64,000 bases of DNA from positions 62,001 to 126,000 of the forward strand of contig JAVTVY010037291.1 in NCBI GenBank assembly GCA_036873755.1, read 5' to 3'. The position numbers were made by a program, and so were the translations under genes. Source of the DNA: Hanleya hanleyi. Its lineage: Eukaryota > Mollusca > Polyplacophora > Lepidopleurida > Hanleyidae. The notes below the pieces were generated by a model. The model saw only the letters and a program-made list of their open reading frames with translations, did not search any database and was not told the DNA's origin. Numbering within the stretch: the stretch's first letter is position 1; every line of letters begins with the position of its first letter. Below are positions 24,520-37,630 of this stretch, piece after piece.

Positions 24520-27500
24520 TCAGAGTTTGTACCCTCCTAAACTGTCGGTGTATATCTGACAATAGGAGATATACAATTTGATGACATGAAAATGAGACAG
24601 GCTATAAAATCTGCATAGTGTTATACCACGGTTGTACTGCATAGAAATACCGCGAAGCTCTATTGCCCAAATATCAATAAAAATTGTAACGGAGAGGTTA
24701 ACCACGTAGTGGTAAAAATAATCCCTAAAATCTTGCTCATATCATATTGTTTTACCCCTAAAGCCCTATTTCATCTATGCTATAAGTTTCATTGTTACGC
24801 TATGTGTAATATTATATCAAAATGATATATCACAGAAAGGCATACGATATCTCAGTGTATATATACACTGAACTAATGTTCAAGCTGATTTCCTCTTTCC
24901 CCATACGTTTGTATTGACCGGTTTGAAATAATTTTTTTTTTATTTCGAGATAGGCCTGGCAATGTTCAGTAGTCCGATTATTTTCATTGGTCAAAACACA
25001 AAAGCTATACACTTAACCAAATCACGTCTCTTTGTCGACAGTTGCCAGTATTTTATTATCAAACCTCCAACACAGTTTGGATGAACGGTAATTAATCGAT
25101 GATCACATTCTACTTACCATGTCTTTTTACGTCTCCATTATTAAATGTGCCGCCTCAGTATGGTGTATAATTCCCTACGAACCTTCAGTTGCGATATTCG
25201 GGTATAGTTATAGTGTCTCTGTGGCTGTTAAGTATTCTCTGAGCGACTTCTTCTCTCTGTCATATTATCTGTGCGATGATATCTAAATTATGCATGAATT
25301 ATGTATTCATAATCAGATTTTTAAAAATCCGAAGAGCTAAAGCTGAATACATAATACATTGATCTGGTTAGTTTTGTGTACTAATTAATTTCCTGCCAAA
25401 AGTTTACCAGTCTTTACCTATGTATTCGTACAGGCGATGGATACAGGTAAGTAAGGGAAGGTCATCCGTGACAAATTGTTTTATATTCGCCGCCAGCGAC
25501 AGATCCCGCTCACTTATTACCATAATTTGTTTATCCATGGACATCTGATTTCCCTCAAGCTATTAGTCCTCATAAATGTATCCCTAATTTGAATTAGAGG
25601 TGGAAATTTGAGTGATGGCAGATCAAGAGAGATATCGAGCATTTGTTTCAAGTAAAAATACTGGCTGTAGAGGTCATGTCTCGTACAAAAGAAGCATACT
25701 GAGTATATAGGGGTCGGAGTCGACATTCAGTATTCAGCCGTCGTCCACAAGTAAAATTCCGCGTCGACAATTCAAAGATCTATTTCCAACAACAGTTGTA
25801 GTACCAAGTCCAAACCTGCATAACATGAACTTTTAAAACAAGGTGGTTTCTTGCAAGAGAGACGATCACACAGTCAACAGTTTGCAATGATGGCAGCAAG
25901 ACTGATATCATGATGATCATTGCACAAATCCTTATCACTGATCAGTATTCTTCGTTCAAATGAAATTACAAATCGTTTTCTAGAGTGCCGGTATAATGTA
26001 TCTCAGTCACGCTTTATTGTGCGTGTTCATTTGAAAATCATGAAGAGCCTCAATATAAAGAACCGGAATAACTATCAAATCATCAATATTATTTTAATGA
26101 GCAGCTCATGACAAATGTACTTTTTAAAATAGTGATTCTGCCAGTTAAGGTGAACCTTCTTCACGATTGTTAGAATGGAGGAAGCATTCTTTGGGCTGGG
26201 CAACTTTTGTTTTAATGTATATAACCAATTAAAATGATATTATGTTGAGTAGAAAATTTTCAAAATCACCGTTTTGTTTTTAATTGGTAACAAAAGGAAG
26301 GCGAATTCCTGTGTCTACTTAACCAATGATAGGGGTCAGTGATTTACTGGTTAATTGTTTTTTCACCTGTCTACACCGACCTGTAGAGATTAACTACCTC
26401 CAGGTATTCCACACACTATGACATATATGTGTTTTTATGCTGGCAAAGCCAACATAAATATGCCCACAGAACGTGTTTCTAATACTGATGGGTTCCTTAA
26501 TTGACGTGTGTTGAAAGACAAGATATCTACGTCAAACAAAAAAAGAGAATAACCTTATAGATCTATAACATAAGAGTCATTATGAATTAGTATTCAATTC
26601 TGCTACATTATTAATATAGTACGGTTTTTTACTTTGGCTTATTTATTCTATCAGACAGGCGCTCTTCTCGCGAATGGACATCTTTCTCATCATCAACTTA
26701 ATGAGTTATCATTATTATGCACATTGATACATGCTTATCGTACGTCTTTAGAAATCAATGCGTGCATCAATCGTATATTCTTCCATATGGTATATTTATT
26801 TCGACAGGTAACCAAATTCTAATCGAGATACTCAATTACATAATTTGTCCAAAATAGAATTTTACAACATTATTACAATATACACTGGTATAATTTATAT
26901 TATACGCGTTATATATGCTAATATAATACACTCGGGGTTTTTTCTTCAGACATTCCAAACGTAAAATGAAGAGTTGTCAAATTCCACTGTGCTTTATCTC
27001 ATAAGCTGTAAATACGATCTATTATCCTGGTCTTCTATGTTATATTCCTGTCATCAGCCTGTCGTTGTATGACAGTTTTAACCGCTCTCCATGAGCCCAT
27101 TAAAGTGTGTAAAATATTGGGCAATATAATAGATTATGGTATAGCCGACGAAAGCTCATAACGAAAAGTTGACACCGTTGAAAGGTACGAAAATAGAAAC
27201 ACGTGTGGTTCAAATGACTCGAACAGATACTGTGTCAGTGAACCTATAATACATGCATTTACTGATGTATGCTGTTGCTTGGGATCTGTCTATTTCCTAT
27301 TAAAGAATAACTTAACAATATTAGATGCAGTGAGCATTATATTTAAGTGATGTGTATGGATTACTTTTTCCATGGAACACGTGGAGTTAATCATGCATGT
27401 CAGTCTTTGAGATCATACTAGAAGAAATTACTAACTACTGCATACCAATAGAGTATCCTCTTGACCAGATATTAATTCCGCCCCTTAAGATTATGGGCCA

Positions 27501-27875
27501 TGGCATTGTGTGGTCATGCCATTCAAGATGTCCACATGAACAACCACAATAAAAGCGTGGCTGGGGGTACAAATCATCACAGGGATCACTCTTGGTTCTT
27601 GTGATGTTATTAGAAATATGCAGTCAGTGTATTTGTCTGTGGGGTCATATCACTTCTTGTCAGTACGCCGGCATCGTTTTCCACCTCTCTTTTAATGTTG
27701 CGTTTAATTGAGAGGGGAGAATAATACAGGTTAAATATCAAACGATGCTGTTTTATAACCTATAGGACAATTGTTACTGGTTCCCTTTAATAGCCCGGTG
27801 GAGATACCGTACTTTATCAGTAAGAAGAATCGTTATCCTGACTATTTTACAATTATAATACAGGCATCAAATCCG
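24520..27875. other. Gene-free AT-rich stretch
   Basis: No exon, RNA gene or defined mobile element was recognised on either strand over this 3.3 kb. Confidence 0.4.
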
Positions 27876-27879
27876 ACAT

Positions 27880-28372
27880 TGAGCAGACAGCCGTCGTCCA
27901 GATTTCCAGTCATCGTCCAGATTCCCAGTCATCGTCCAGATTCCCAGTCATCGTCCAGATTCCCAGTCATCGTCCAGATTCCCAGTCATCGTCCAGATTC
28001 CCAGTCACCCTCCAGATTCCCAGTCATCGTCCAGATTGCCAGTCATCGTCCAGATTCCCAATCATCGTTCAGATTCCGAGTCATAGTCCAGATTCCCAGT
28101 CATCGTCCAGATTGCCAGTCATCGTCCAGATTGCCAGTCATCGTCCACATTCCGAGTCATCGTCCAGACTGCCAGTCATCGTCCAGATTCCGAGTCATCG
28201 TCCAGATTCCCTCCCAGTCATCGTCCAGATTCCCAGTCATCGTCCAGATTTCCAGTCATCGTCCAGATTTCCAGTCATCGTCCAGATTCCCGGTCATCGC
28301 CCAGATTCCCAGTCATCGTCCAGATTCTCAGTCATCGTCCAGATTCCCAGTCATCGTCCAGATTTCGAGTCA
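27880..28372. repeat. 19-bp minisatellite (CCAGATTCCCAGTCATCGT)
   Basis: Roughly 25 copies of the unit CCAGATTCCCAGTCATCGT, with single-base variants and one 4-bp insertion near 28211. Because 19 is not a multiple of 3 the array translates with a 19-residue period in every frame, which creates a spurious proline/serine-rich open frame of about 200 codons at 27771-28376. No start context or neighbouring exon supports a gene. Confidence 0.9.
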
Positions 28373-29164
28373 ATAATCCGAAGACCATTTTTGTAGGAAT
28401 CTATCAACACCAGATTCCAAAAAGGCATAAAATAAAATTTGAATAAGCGTACATGTACATAATTCTTGCACGAGAGACGCGGTCAACAGCGTTTCTGATG
28501 TTCAAATCGAGTATGTTTACCCAAATGACTTTCAATGTAGTTATCCAGAGTTTAGAGTCCTTAGAATTCCTCCGCCGTCATAAAATTCTGCCATTGTCAA
28601 TCTACAGAATTTTGTTAAAATACATATCAAAAATTATAATGTTTCTATACAGAATCGGTTGGTCTGTTCTTTGCATTCATTTCACACTTCAGATCAAACA
28701 TCTAAAGTACACCTTGGTAGTATATTCTGAATATATATAATGCCTTATCGAACGAGTAAATACGAAGCTGCTTATCGAATGGATCGTATGACCTCTTTAC
28801 TAAATGTCTCTCGTCGTATTTTACTAGCGAAGCTAATCATTGAATTTGAAATAGAAACTTAATAAATCAAACAATACACCGATTTTTTTCATTTCCCACG
28901 AAGCTCCCGAATGCGACATTCGATTCTTTCCCAAATTCTGAAAGGATTGTTTTTAGTTGCATTTCAATTGTCAAAATAGAAGAACGAAATAGATGAATAT
29001 TGATGTAAAAACTTAGTTTTCATAATGTGGACTACATCTCATTATTGTTTTTGGCTTCTGGTCAAGGCGGACATGTAAACTAATCTTGATCCATCCGGCC
29101 ATGTTTTAGATGACCATGAAGATGGGTCAAGATCGATTGATTACTTAAAGTTAAGGGTTACCTC

Positions 29165-29484
29165 AATCCCTGTACATAATCCGTCCAAAACAATAGCCGC
29201 AAATTAAGGATTGTAATCTTACCTCAGAGATCTGTATCATAATCATCGTGACATCCAGGTATTATCGATAAGGTAAGTATCACAACAACCCCAGAGATTG
29301 GGAGAAGACTGTGTGCCAGGTAAAAATCCCTGTACATAATCCGTCCAAAACAATAGCCGCAAATTAAGGATTGTAATCTTACCTCAGAGATCTGTATCAT
29401 AATCATCGTGACATCCAGGTATTATCGATAAGGTAAGTATCACAACAACCCCAGAGATTGGGAGAAGACTGTGTGCCAGGTAAA
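29165..29484. repeat. Perfect 160-bp tandem duplication
   Basis: Two adjacent copies (29165-29324 and 29325-29484) appear identical by eye over 160 bp. Each contains two donor-like sites, GATAAGGTAAGT on the plus strand and TGAGGTAAGA on the minus strand. Identity implies a very recent duplication, an assembly artefact or unmerged haplotypes. No gene was assigned. Confidence 0.85.
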
Positions 29485-29489
29485 AATCT

Positions 29490-32295
29490 CAACTGGCAGA
29501 GTATCTGCAAAGGAGGCTGTGTCCCGGGTAGAAATAATAATGAAGTCATTTATCCCTGCTCGACGCTGGGAAAGTACAGGTTGTGGGTTTTTTCAGTGGA
29601 TACCTGGCTCGACTTGAGCTGATCAACTGTTGTTAGGCAAACAGCCTAGGACTTGGGACAGACAAACACAGTCTAACACACGTTCACCACACTGGACTGA
29701 TTCGGCCCTGTTCACTGTTGACTATCATGTCAAACTGTCCCGCTCCCTGGTTGGCTGCTGCTGTCAGCCGCATTGACTGGCATACTGATAGACGCAAACA
29801 CCGTAAACATATGCACCGATGATAATTAATGTCAGCTAATGAATTGTTTCTTGTTAAACGGTTAAGGAATTTACAGAAAACTATTACATTGAACAGTTAC
29901 AGTTTATATAAATTATATTTCAACAACAATCACGATTACTGAGTGATGGTATGAGCGCGCTGGTGGAACAAGAGTATTAATATCGGGCTGTGGATATTGG
30001 TCAAACACAAAAGCTTCCCGACAGCCTGATACTCGGATTTTAGAGGAAAATCGCCAGACATTAGTCAGGTTATCATAGGTTTAGGGTGGTATTTCACAAG
30101 GAAATCTAATCTTTTATCAGAATGTAATGTTGAACACATAAAATTAAAAATTATATCGGTGTATGAGACTATTATACTGATATAATTTCCCCCCAACAAT
30201 GTGACCCCATGCATTTGTTGATGGGTTGATAGTTCTACGGTGAGGCATCTACCTGGTATAGTGCCCCCTCCAGCAGGATCCTTTCTTCTCCACCAATGTG
30301 ATTACTGGTATAGGATGAGGTTGCAAATATCTGTCACTATATGATTTCAAAGTACATGTATTGTATTCAACGACCGCTGACTGTTCTACGGATATATATT
30401 CATGCCAAGTTATTCACCCATGTTGCTGGAGTATGGGGGAAGGGGTTGCGTGGCATTTTTTGCATGACAGATGCCACTCGTATCACGATTGAGTGCCTAA
30501 GTAAATGCATCCACCCATCCATATATATGAACCTCTAAAAATATCGGAGGTTTTGGGAGGTTTTTTTCTTCTTTTTTTTACATCCTCGCGAGCCAGTGTA
30601 TAGATAGATCTGATAGGATCGATACAGTGACTTGGATAGTTATCCATACCAGTATTTCTAGACCCCAGACGAAAAATATTATTTATTCCCCTAATTTGGT
30701 GACAAAATGCAATGCAAATTGCCGTTTTCATGAATTCCGCCATTCGAAACAAGCATGTGCTGAAAAGTCGCGTCATGCGATGAAAAGCCGAAACGGTTGC
30801 CCGGGGTGATGAAGATGAGACGATAACCTGATACACCATTCTCATCAACATCGATTATTGTAACACGAGTTTAAAAAGTTGCAGAATTGATATGTTAATC
30901 CGCGTTATCTTTTAATGGAATGGAAAATCTACTTCAAATTCAATTAATTTTAACTCCTTAATTAAATCATGAACCTACGCAAGACATACATATCCCGGGG
31001 CCAAGGTTAAATATGAAATACACGCATTTATTTTGTTTATTACTTCAGTGGATGTGAGAAAGGGAGTGGGAGGGGGTATGATTCTAAATTAGCAGAAGCT
31101 TTGTTATCATTATTTCAAGACACGCTCTGCAGAGTTTGTTCTAACGCATCAATATTTGTTACAGTTTCTTACTTACGTTTCTCATACATGTCAATCTACA
31201 CCTTCTCAACGTTCTAGAATTCTTCATCTATATCCTGGAAGGCATAGTATACGCAACACACATTCATACACCCGACTGCCCTCCACACAACCTCATGTCA
31301 ATCAGTGCCAAGGGGTACTACAAGTCTGGGTTTTAAGGATCGGCAGAAGACTAGCTGATCGCATTACACCATACCATGGTGCATATAGAACTACACGGAT
31401 TCATAATGCTTTCATTGACGACCTGGGCCATAAAACGTAAATATTTAAGATTAAGCCGATTTTAAGCCCTGGTTCTTGACGTAAGTCGTCTTTAGTTTAA
31501 TCAGAATGTATAAAAGTGGAATACATATGACATAACCTCAACGAAACCCTTACCAAACTCTCTCCCACTCAAATATAATCTTTATATAAACGACTAAGCG
31601 AACCATTTAGCCCATGGAAAGAAACGGAAACATTCAACATTAGACCCTTTCTAACTTAGCTGAGCACACTGAGAAGGGCATATGGAGAAGACAAAATATG
31701 AGATTGAGCTGATGTATATAGTGGGTACGATACAAGGTTTCTTGAGAGATAAAACTAAATCTGCCGGGTGGGCTTCCTTGATATCAATAATACGTTATTA
31801 TGGTCCACATGTATACCACAACACTAAAGCTGACTCCGTTCCGAACGAAATAATCACACAGAATGTAGCTTATTCCCATCTGGACAAGGAGATTGTGGAT
31901 GAACCACGTTCCTAAATATTACGTTGGGCGGCTAAAATTCCACGCTATATATTTGAATCTGGGTCTAACAGGTGATGTAAAAGGAACTTCATTCTAAGAT
32001 TTTTGGACAAAATGAATTTCTTGTATTTTGCTGCGTGATTGTGAAAAATAATCACCATTTGGAATGTACCAATGAACCATATGCCTTTCAGCAAGAGCCC
32101 ACATATGACCAGATATGAATATCAGCGATCCCACATGCGGGAGGGCATGAGACGTGGGTATATATATGCATGTGCTGTGCAACAATAATACCTTCCATCC
32201 AGTACAGCCATCTTCGCTATCCAAGTCTACTACACCACAAGCTCTGTTCTGGCTAGTTGGAGACGAGTTTTGTACTGTGCTACCTGGTGGGAATT
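29490..32295. other. Gene-free stretch
   Basis: No supported gene. Short frames at 31156-31440, 31682-31915 and 30483-30851 (minus) have no recognisable domain, repeat or splice context. Confidence 0.35.
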
Positions 32296-32309
32296 TGAGC
32301 TTTGAGGGA

Positions 32310-32730
32310 CATTTGCGTACACTGCGCCATCCATATGATGGCTTGCGAATCGTGTGTCTTCATTATCGCGGAGCGATATCCGGTACTTTACCGTATTTTG
32401 TTCGGCCTTCATCCGGCGGAGAACAGACTCGAGAAATCTGATAAATTACAGGTTTTCATACCACTTCGGAAACAGATATTGCCTGGGCTTACAAAATATA
32501 TGGGTATCAATAACTTTCATATCATCCAAGAGGTGTGGTAGATCTGTAATTTTGAACAAGTAGGACATCGAAAATGGCGGATTATGTTGGGGTTACGTCG
32601 GTAGACTTTAGCTGATTGGCTGATGAAGTCACGTGGTATTGATTTCTTGAAATTCCCTCTTGCAGCTGCCGCGGTAAGACTCCCAGGGTCAGTCTTACCG
32701 CGTATAGATGACCGAAATGGTTACAGGTTG
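32310..32730. mobile_element. 0.45 kb dispersed repeat, copy 3 (10-bp TSD)
   Basis: Third copy, about 31 kb from the others and in the same orientation. It is flanked by CTTTGAGGGA (32300-32309) and CTTTGAGAGA (32731-32740), a 10-bp duplication with one mismatch. It is shorter than copies 1 and 2 because of internal deletions in its distal half (around the GACTCGAAAATGG and GAAAGTAGGCTGG segments). Confidence 0.75.
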
Positions 32731-33414
32731 CTTTGAGAGATTATTTCCCCAGACTTGCTCCCCTTTTATTTCAAGTTGACCAATCAGTGTGGATTTCAGC
32801 TGCCAAAAAAGGCGTGAATGAGTGAATAGGATTCATTCAAATAACAATATTTCAGTCATATCACGACGAACCAACCAGGCACCATCTAGCCAGCACACTG
32901 ATTGAAAATGAACTAGTTCCGAATCCTGCAGGCAAACCACGTAATTCTATCCCTTATCCGCAATCTCCATCTATAGGTCAATTTACATTTTACAAATAAA
33001 CAAACAACCAATTTTTTGGTCGCATTTTTCAACTGTAACCATAACGGTACAGGACGCCACCAAAATTGCATACATCAGTTTACAAAATTTCGCTGACCCT
33101 AGCATCTTTACTTTCAATCAATAGGCTCCAAAATGAAAAAAAAGGCTTCTTTGTGATCGCATGGAAAATACACCTTTGAAGTTTCGAGACGTTCAGTGGA
33201 GCTAATTCAAGACATGATCTGGACATGGTTAAGCATTGCGAACGAAAGAACGGACAGTATGACAAAGTTAAAACTTAACGCCACCTCCATTAAAGTCGAC
33301 TTGGTATAAAAATATGTCAAGGATTGTCATTTTCAACATTCCATAAACAGAGGCATATGGTATAATTGTAGGACAGCTATCTATATAATCGTTTTACTTG
33401 ACCCTGAATAACTA

Positions 33415-35991
33415 CACTGTTAAAAATGTTTGTAAAGTTACAGTAGAAAGTAATGTAAAATGTGACAGTGGAATTTACTGTTAAACAGAAGCATCAGTTT
33501 CAACTCCTATTTTACAGTTCATAGCTGTAGCAATACAGACAACCAGTGTAAGTTTGCATCTTCTGGATGAACTACAGTGTTAATTGGAGTAAAGGGCAAC
33601 AACGCTGTATTGTAACATTATCCGGGTGTAAAATTACAGTAAGATTATTAGGTGTATTTCGTATACCTTTCCAGATTTTTTCATCTATAATACACAGAAA
33701 ACTTCAAGTACAATTTATCTAAAATGTGCAAGGAGGAATAATGAGTTTGCCTGCCAAGGTTCAATCCTCGGGGGTGGTCGTTGGAGTTAATGTACATGTT
33801 CAAAGACCAACTTACCCTCTAATATTGCACCGTTTCACAAAGCTGATGTGCAGGATGATAGAAAGAAATGTGTTTGCTCTTATATTGTCGGTGGTGCTGA
33901 ATATAAATATATATTTAACCGAACCATTACGTTCTGGGAATTTTCTTCTCCACTCTCTTGAAAGAGAGACACCAGGGAACTTGACTTCGTCAAATACTAT
34001 AGGCCAATGGACTTTCTGCTGACCATGGATTTGTACAGTTATTTCTGTTGATTTAACGGTATTTTTGTTGTAATTATGCAATACTACCACTGTTGTAAAA
34101 TTGCAACATATGCTGTAGAAATACAGATATACAGATCGGGGCATCCTGTAACAAGAGCCCAAGGGGCTTCAAAAAACGCCCGTATATCTGGAATTACATT
34201 GGTTCAAATTTCAAGGATGTTTAATAGCCTTGATTCCAATTGATCTAGCAATCCAGAGAAAGGTCTACAATTTTTTTGCTTATGATAATGTAACATATCA
34301 CATCTTATATTGAATGATAAACTAAAATGAGCTTAACTCTTGGTAACTAGTTGACCTTGAAGCAAGAGCTGAGAGCTCACATATCCCACACTGAAATCGA
34401 CAATAGTCAAACACAAATAGTAGTTTTCCTGCAAATGGATTCCTTTCAGACGAGAGAATTTTTCATGAAGGAAGAGGAAAGTGATGAAGTAAACCTTTGT
34501 TCTTGAGTTAATAAACAGGTGTGAAGTTCATAAAGGACTCCTCTCCCCGTTAAATTAGTAAATGTATGGTTTTTATTTCACAACAGTTTAACTAAATGAA
34601 GCGTTTCAAACATGGGAGACAACTCCACAGGACAATACCATATAAATGCAGGGGAAAGAACTTCGAATATTCCAACAATATTCCAACACATTTAGTCAGC
34701 TAAACTTGATTCAGTTTTGGGGGACTGCGACCTAGACCTTTGACAAATTGATCTCATATGTATGGCTTCACTTTGCCATGCGAGTAAGGTATACTCAAAG
34801 TTTGGTACCAATCCATACCTTGAAACTAGAGCTATCGCATGGACAACAACTGTTAATGGATCAATGGACAGAACGCAACATCGCATTACACGACCTCGTC
34901 TTCGACAGGCATATGAAAATGTGACTTTTAATGATTTCTTGATTTTGAGGTCACAGTGACCTAGACCTTTGACCTTGACCTCAATTTTGGCACACAACAC
35001 ATCGTCTTCCCTCAATCTACCAATGCACACAAAAAATCATGATTTTTAATGATTTCCTGATTTTGGGGTCACAGTGACCTTGACCTTTGACCTTGGCCTA
35101 AATTTTGGTACATGACAAACCGTCTCCCCTCAATTTCTCAATGGACACAAAAATCATGATTTTTAACAATTTCACGATTTTGTGGTCACAGTGACCTTGA
35201 CCTTTGACCTTGACCTACATTTTGGTATGTGACACATTGTGTCCCCCTAATGTATCTACTGACACAAAAAAATGTTATTTTTAATAATTTCCTAATTTTG
35301 GGGTCAGTGACCTTTGACCTTGCCCTAATTTTTGGTATGCATCACTTCATTTCCGCCTATTGAATCCACTCACAAAAAATGAGAAATTTTTAACGATTTC
35401 CTGATTTTTAAATCACACTGACCTTTGACCTCTGACCTTGACCTACATTTAATATGCAACACATCGTTCCCTCCCTAGGGCATCCACTCACCAAAAATTA
35501 GAACTGTAGATAGAAAACTGTCAACGATCAATGATTTTCTGATTTTTGGCAACAGTGACCTTTGACCTCAACCTCAATTTTGGTACGCGACACATGACAT
35601 CGTCTCCACCTGGCGTATCCACTCACAAAAAATTGCAACTGTGGATAGAAAACATTCACAGATATAGACCGGACACGAACACTTCAGTGATTTCCTGTTT
35701 TTTAGGCCAGTGACCTTTGACCTGTGACCTCGACCTTCATTTTGGTACGCGACACATCGTCTCCCCGTAGGGTATCCACTCACCAAAAATTGGAGCTGTG
35801 GATAGGAAACTGTCCCAGATATAGACCGGACACGAGAACCGGACAGACGGACAGACGGACAGAAGGACGGAAACCGCCATCACATAATACGTCCGCCTTT
35901 TGGGCGGGCGTATAAAAATACAGTGAAAAGCGCTGGTACCCTTTTTGCCAGCACTTTTTGCTGTAAACTTACAGCATCCTTTTTTACAGTG
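33415..35991. mobile_element. CACTA-like non-autonomous element
   Basis: The left end begins CACTGTTAAAAATG and has TTGTAAAGTTACAG just inside. The right end carries the inverted counterpart, CTGTAAACTTACAG followed by TTTTTTACAGTG. The element is flanked by TA on both sides. CACTG termini with a 2-bp duplication fit the CACTA/EnSpm group, though other CAC-starting families remain possible. Repeated ACAGT phrases occur near both ends. There is no transposase frame; the interior holds the GGTCA-rich array at 34930-35890. Confidence 0.6.
34930..35890. repeat. Tandem array of nuclear-receptor-type motifs with a GGACA cap
   Basis: Units of about 110-155 bp each carry TTTTAATGATTTCCTGATTTT-like A/T sequence followed by clustered GGTCA half-sites. 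GGTCACAGTGACC, an exact inverted repeat with 3-bp spacer, occurs at 34949, 35067 and 35184. TGACCTTTGACCT, an exact direct repeat with 1-bp spacer, occurs at 35081, 35198, 35308, 35419, 35556 and 35711. The array ends in GGACAGACGGACAGACGGAC and a GCC-rich hairpin near 35868-35912. Whether any receptor binds is unknown. Confidence 0.8.
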
Positions 35992-37149
35992 TAGGTAAGT
36001 CTTCGACAGTCCTCGGTCCATTATCAGCTGCACAAATGGTACAAACTTACGGAGTTTGTCTATATGTATGGAAGGCAAACACCGCCAAAAATACAACAGT
36101 GAAAGAAATAAGCTTGAGTCAAACGATTAACGTTCATTTGACAAACGAACAACGTACAGGCAAACAATTAACGTTCGTTTACCAAACAATTAACGTTCAT
36201 TTGACAGACGATTAACGTTCGCTTACCAAACGAACAACGCACAGTCAAACGAACATCAGACAGTCAAACGATTAACGTACAGTCAAACGAACATCAGACA
36301 GTCAAACGATTAACGTACAGTCAAACGAACAGCAGACAGTCAAACGATGAACGTACAGTCAAACAAACATCAGACAGTCAAACGATTAACGAACAGACGG
36401 TGCCACCATCGGCATAAAAGTTTATGTGGAAAAAGAGCGCCAAATATAGAAAAATGGCGAACCAGCACATCAGCGATGCGGTTCGTCTCCTGATCCAAGC
36501 AGCTGCGATGCTTGGCCAGGCAGTTAATTTAACATCTTCTTGAAATAAACAAATATTCTGAAATTGATACATGTGTTATTCAGGCTGTTGTGCTATAGAT
36601 TCAGTTAAAAACGTTTCTGTCGAATTTTAGTTTTGACGAAAAATAACTTAACTGATGTTCACAAAGGCTTTCATAATCCCCTCTTTGAAATAATTTCCAG
36701 CTATCCAGTTCTGCAAATAATTTGTTGATCAAATCATATCTTACCATATTTCATATCTACTTAATGAAAAATAACTTTCTATCTACCTGTATATTTTGAG
36801 AGAGAGAAAAAAATCCTGGTCCTAAATTGTTTTGTGACAAGCAAGATGCTACGAATTGACAATGCTCACAACATGTTCTGAACATTGCGATTCAGATGTC
36901 GATTGCACACTAATAGCATCAAAACAGCCGGACTTGAATACGTGTGTACATGTAGTTTCATCCGCCATTATTTTTTTTTAATTCGATTAGAAGTCCATCA
37001 AACTTCTCAGGCTGATTCGATATATTTGAAGGTTTCTAAAAAAAAAAATGAGTAACAACATTTTTTCAAAGCAAGACAGGCTAAATAATGTCCCTTGGTC
37101 GTAAGATTATGGTTGTAATAAGGATATTCGAATTTGAATTTTTGATTGG

Positions 37150-37630
37150 AAAGAATGGTTGATTATCGGCCGGATGGGGGGGGGGAGGGGCAATTATGGC
37201 CCCCCTACCAAAATTTCTATCCTTTTTCTGGAACGCCAAATACTTGACAGCTGACACTCTGTGACTTTGTATGTTGGGGTCATTTTGATCCTATTGCATG
37301 ACCCTCCGAACAGATTATCATGGGTAAATTCAAACTGGCGACCATGTGGGATATACCAAGAAAGTGATGTTTTCGTCATTTTTGTTCCAAATTTCTACTT
37401 TTCTATGAGGAAAAGTGGACAAAAACTATTTTATTTCACATTAGACTATTACTTACCTATTTATCATGCAGTTTTGCCGAGTAATGGCGAAGATAAAATC
37501 AATCGAAAAATCTGACCGAAAAGTCGACCAAAAAATGTCTTTTTTGAAAATGACGTCACTATGACGTCATGATATCGGCCATTTTGGATAGTTTTACATT
37601 TTTGATAGAGCTTGAGGGAGGAGGAGAAAC
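37150..37630. repeat. Dispersed repeat, copy A (GGCCATTTTGGAT type)
   Basis: Shares order and wording with 45590-46090: a poly-G and cytosine-rich start, a GTCATTTTGATCCTATT-like phrase, GGGTAAATTCAAACTGGCG, a CGAAAAATC/CCGAAAA-rich middle, then GGCCATTTTGGAT and TAGAGCTTGAG. The copies are clearly diverged. There are no obvious termini or coding content. Confidence 0.6.

Noticed and set aside
27771..28396. 200-codon frame with SSRFPVIVQIPSHRP repeats
   Set aside because: It is the translation of a 19-bp minisatellite and appears equally in all frames.
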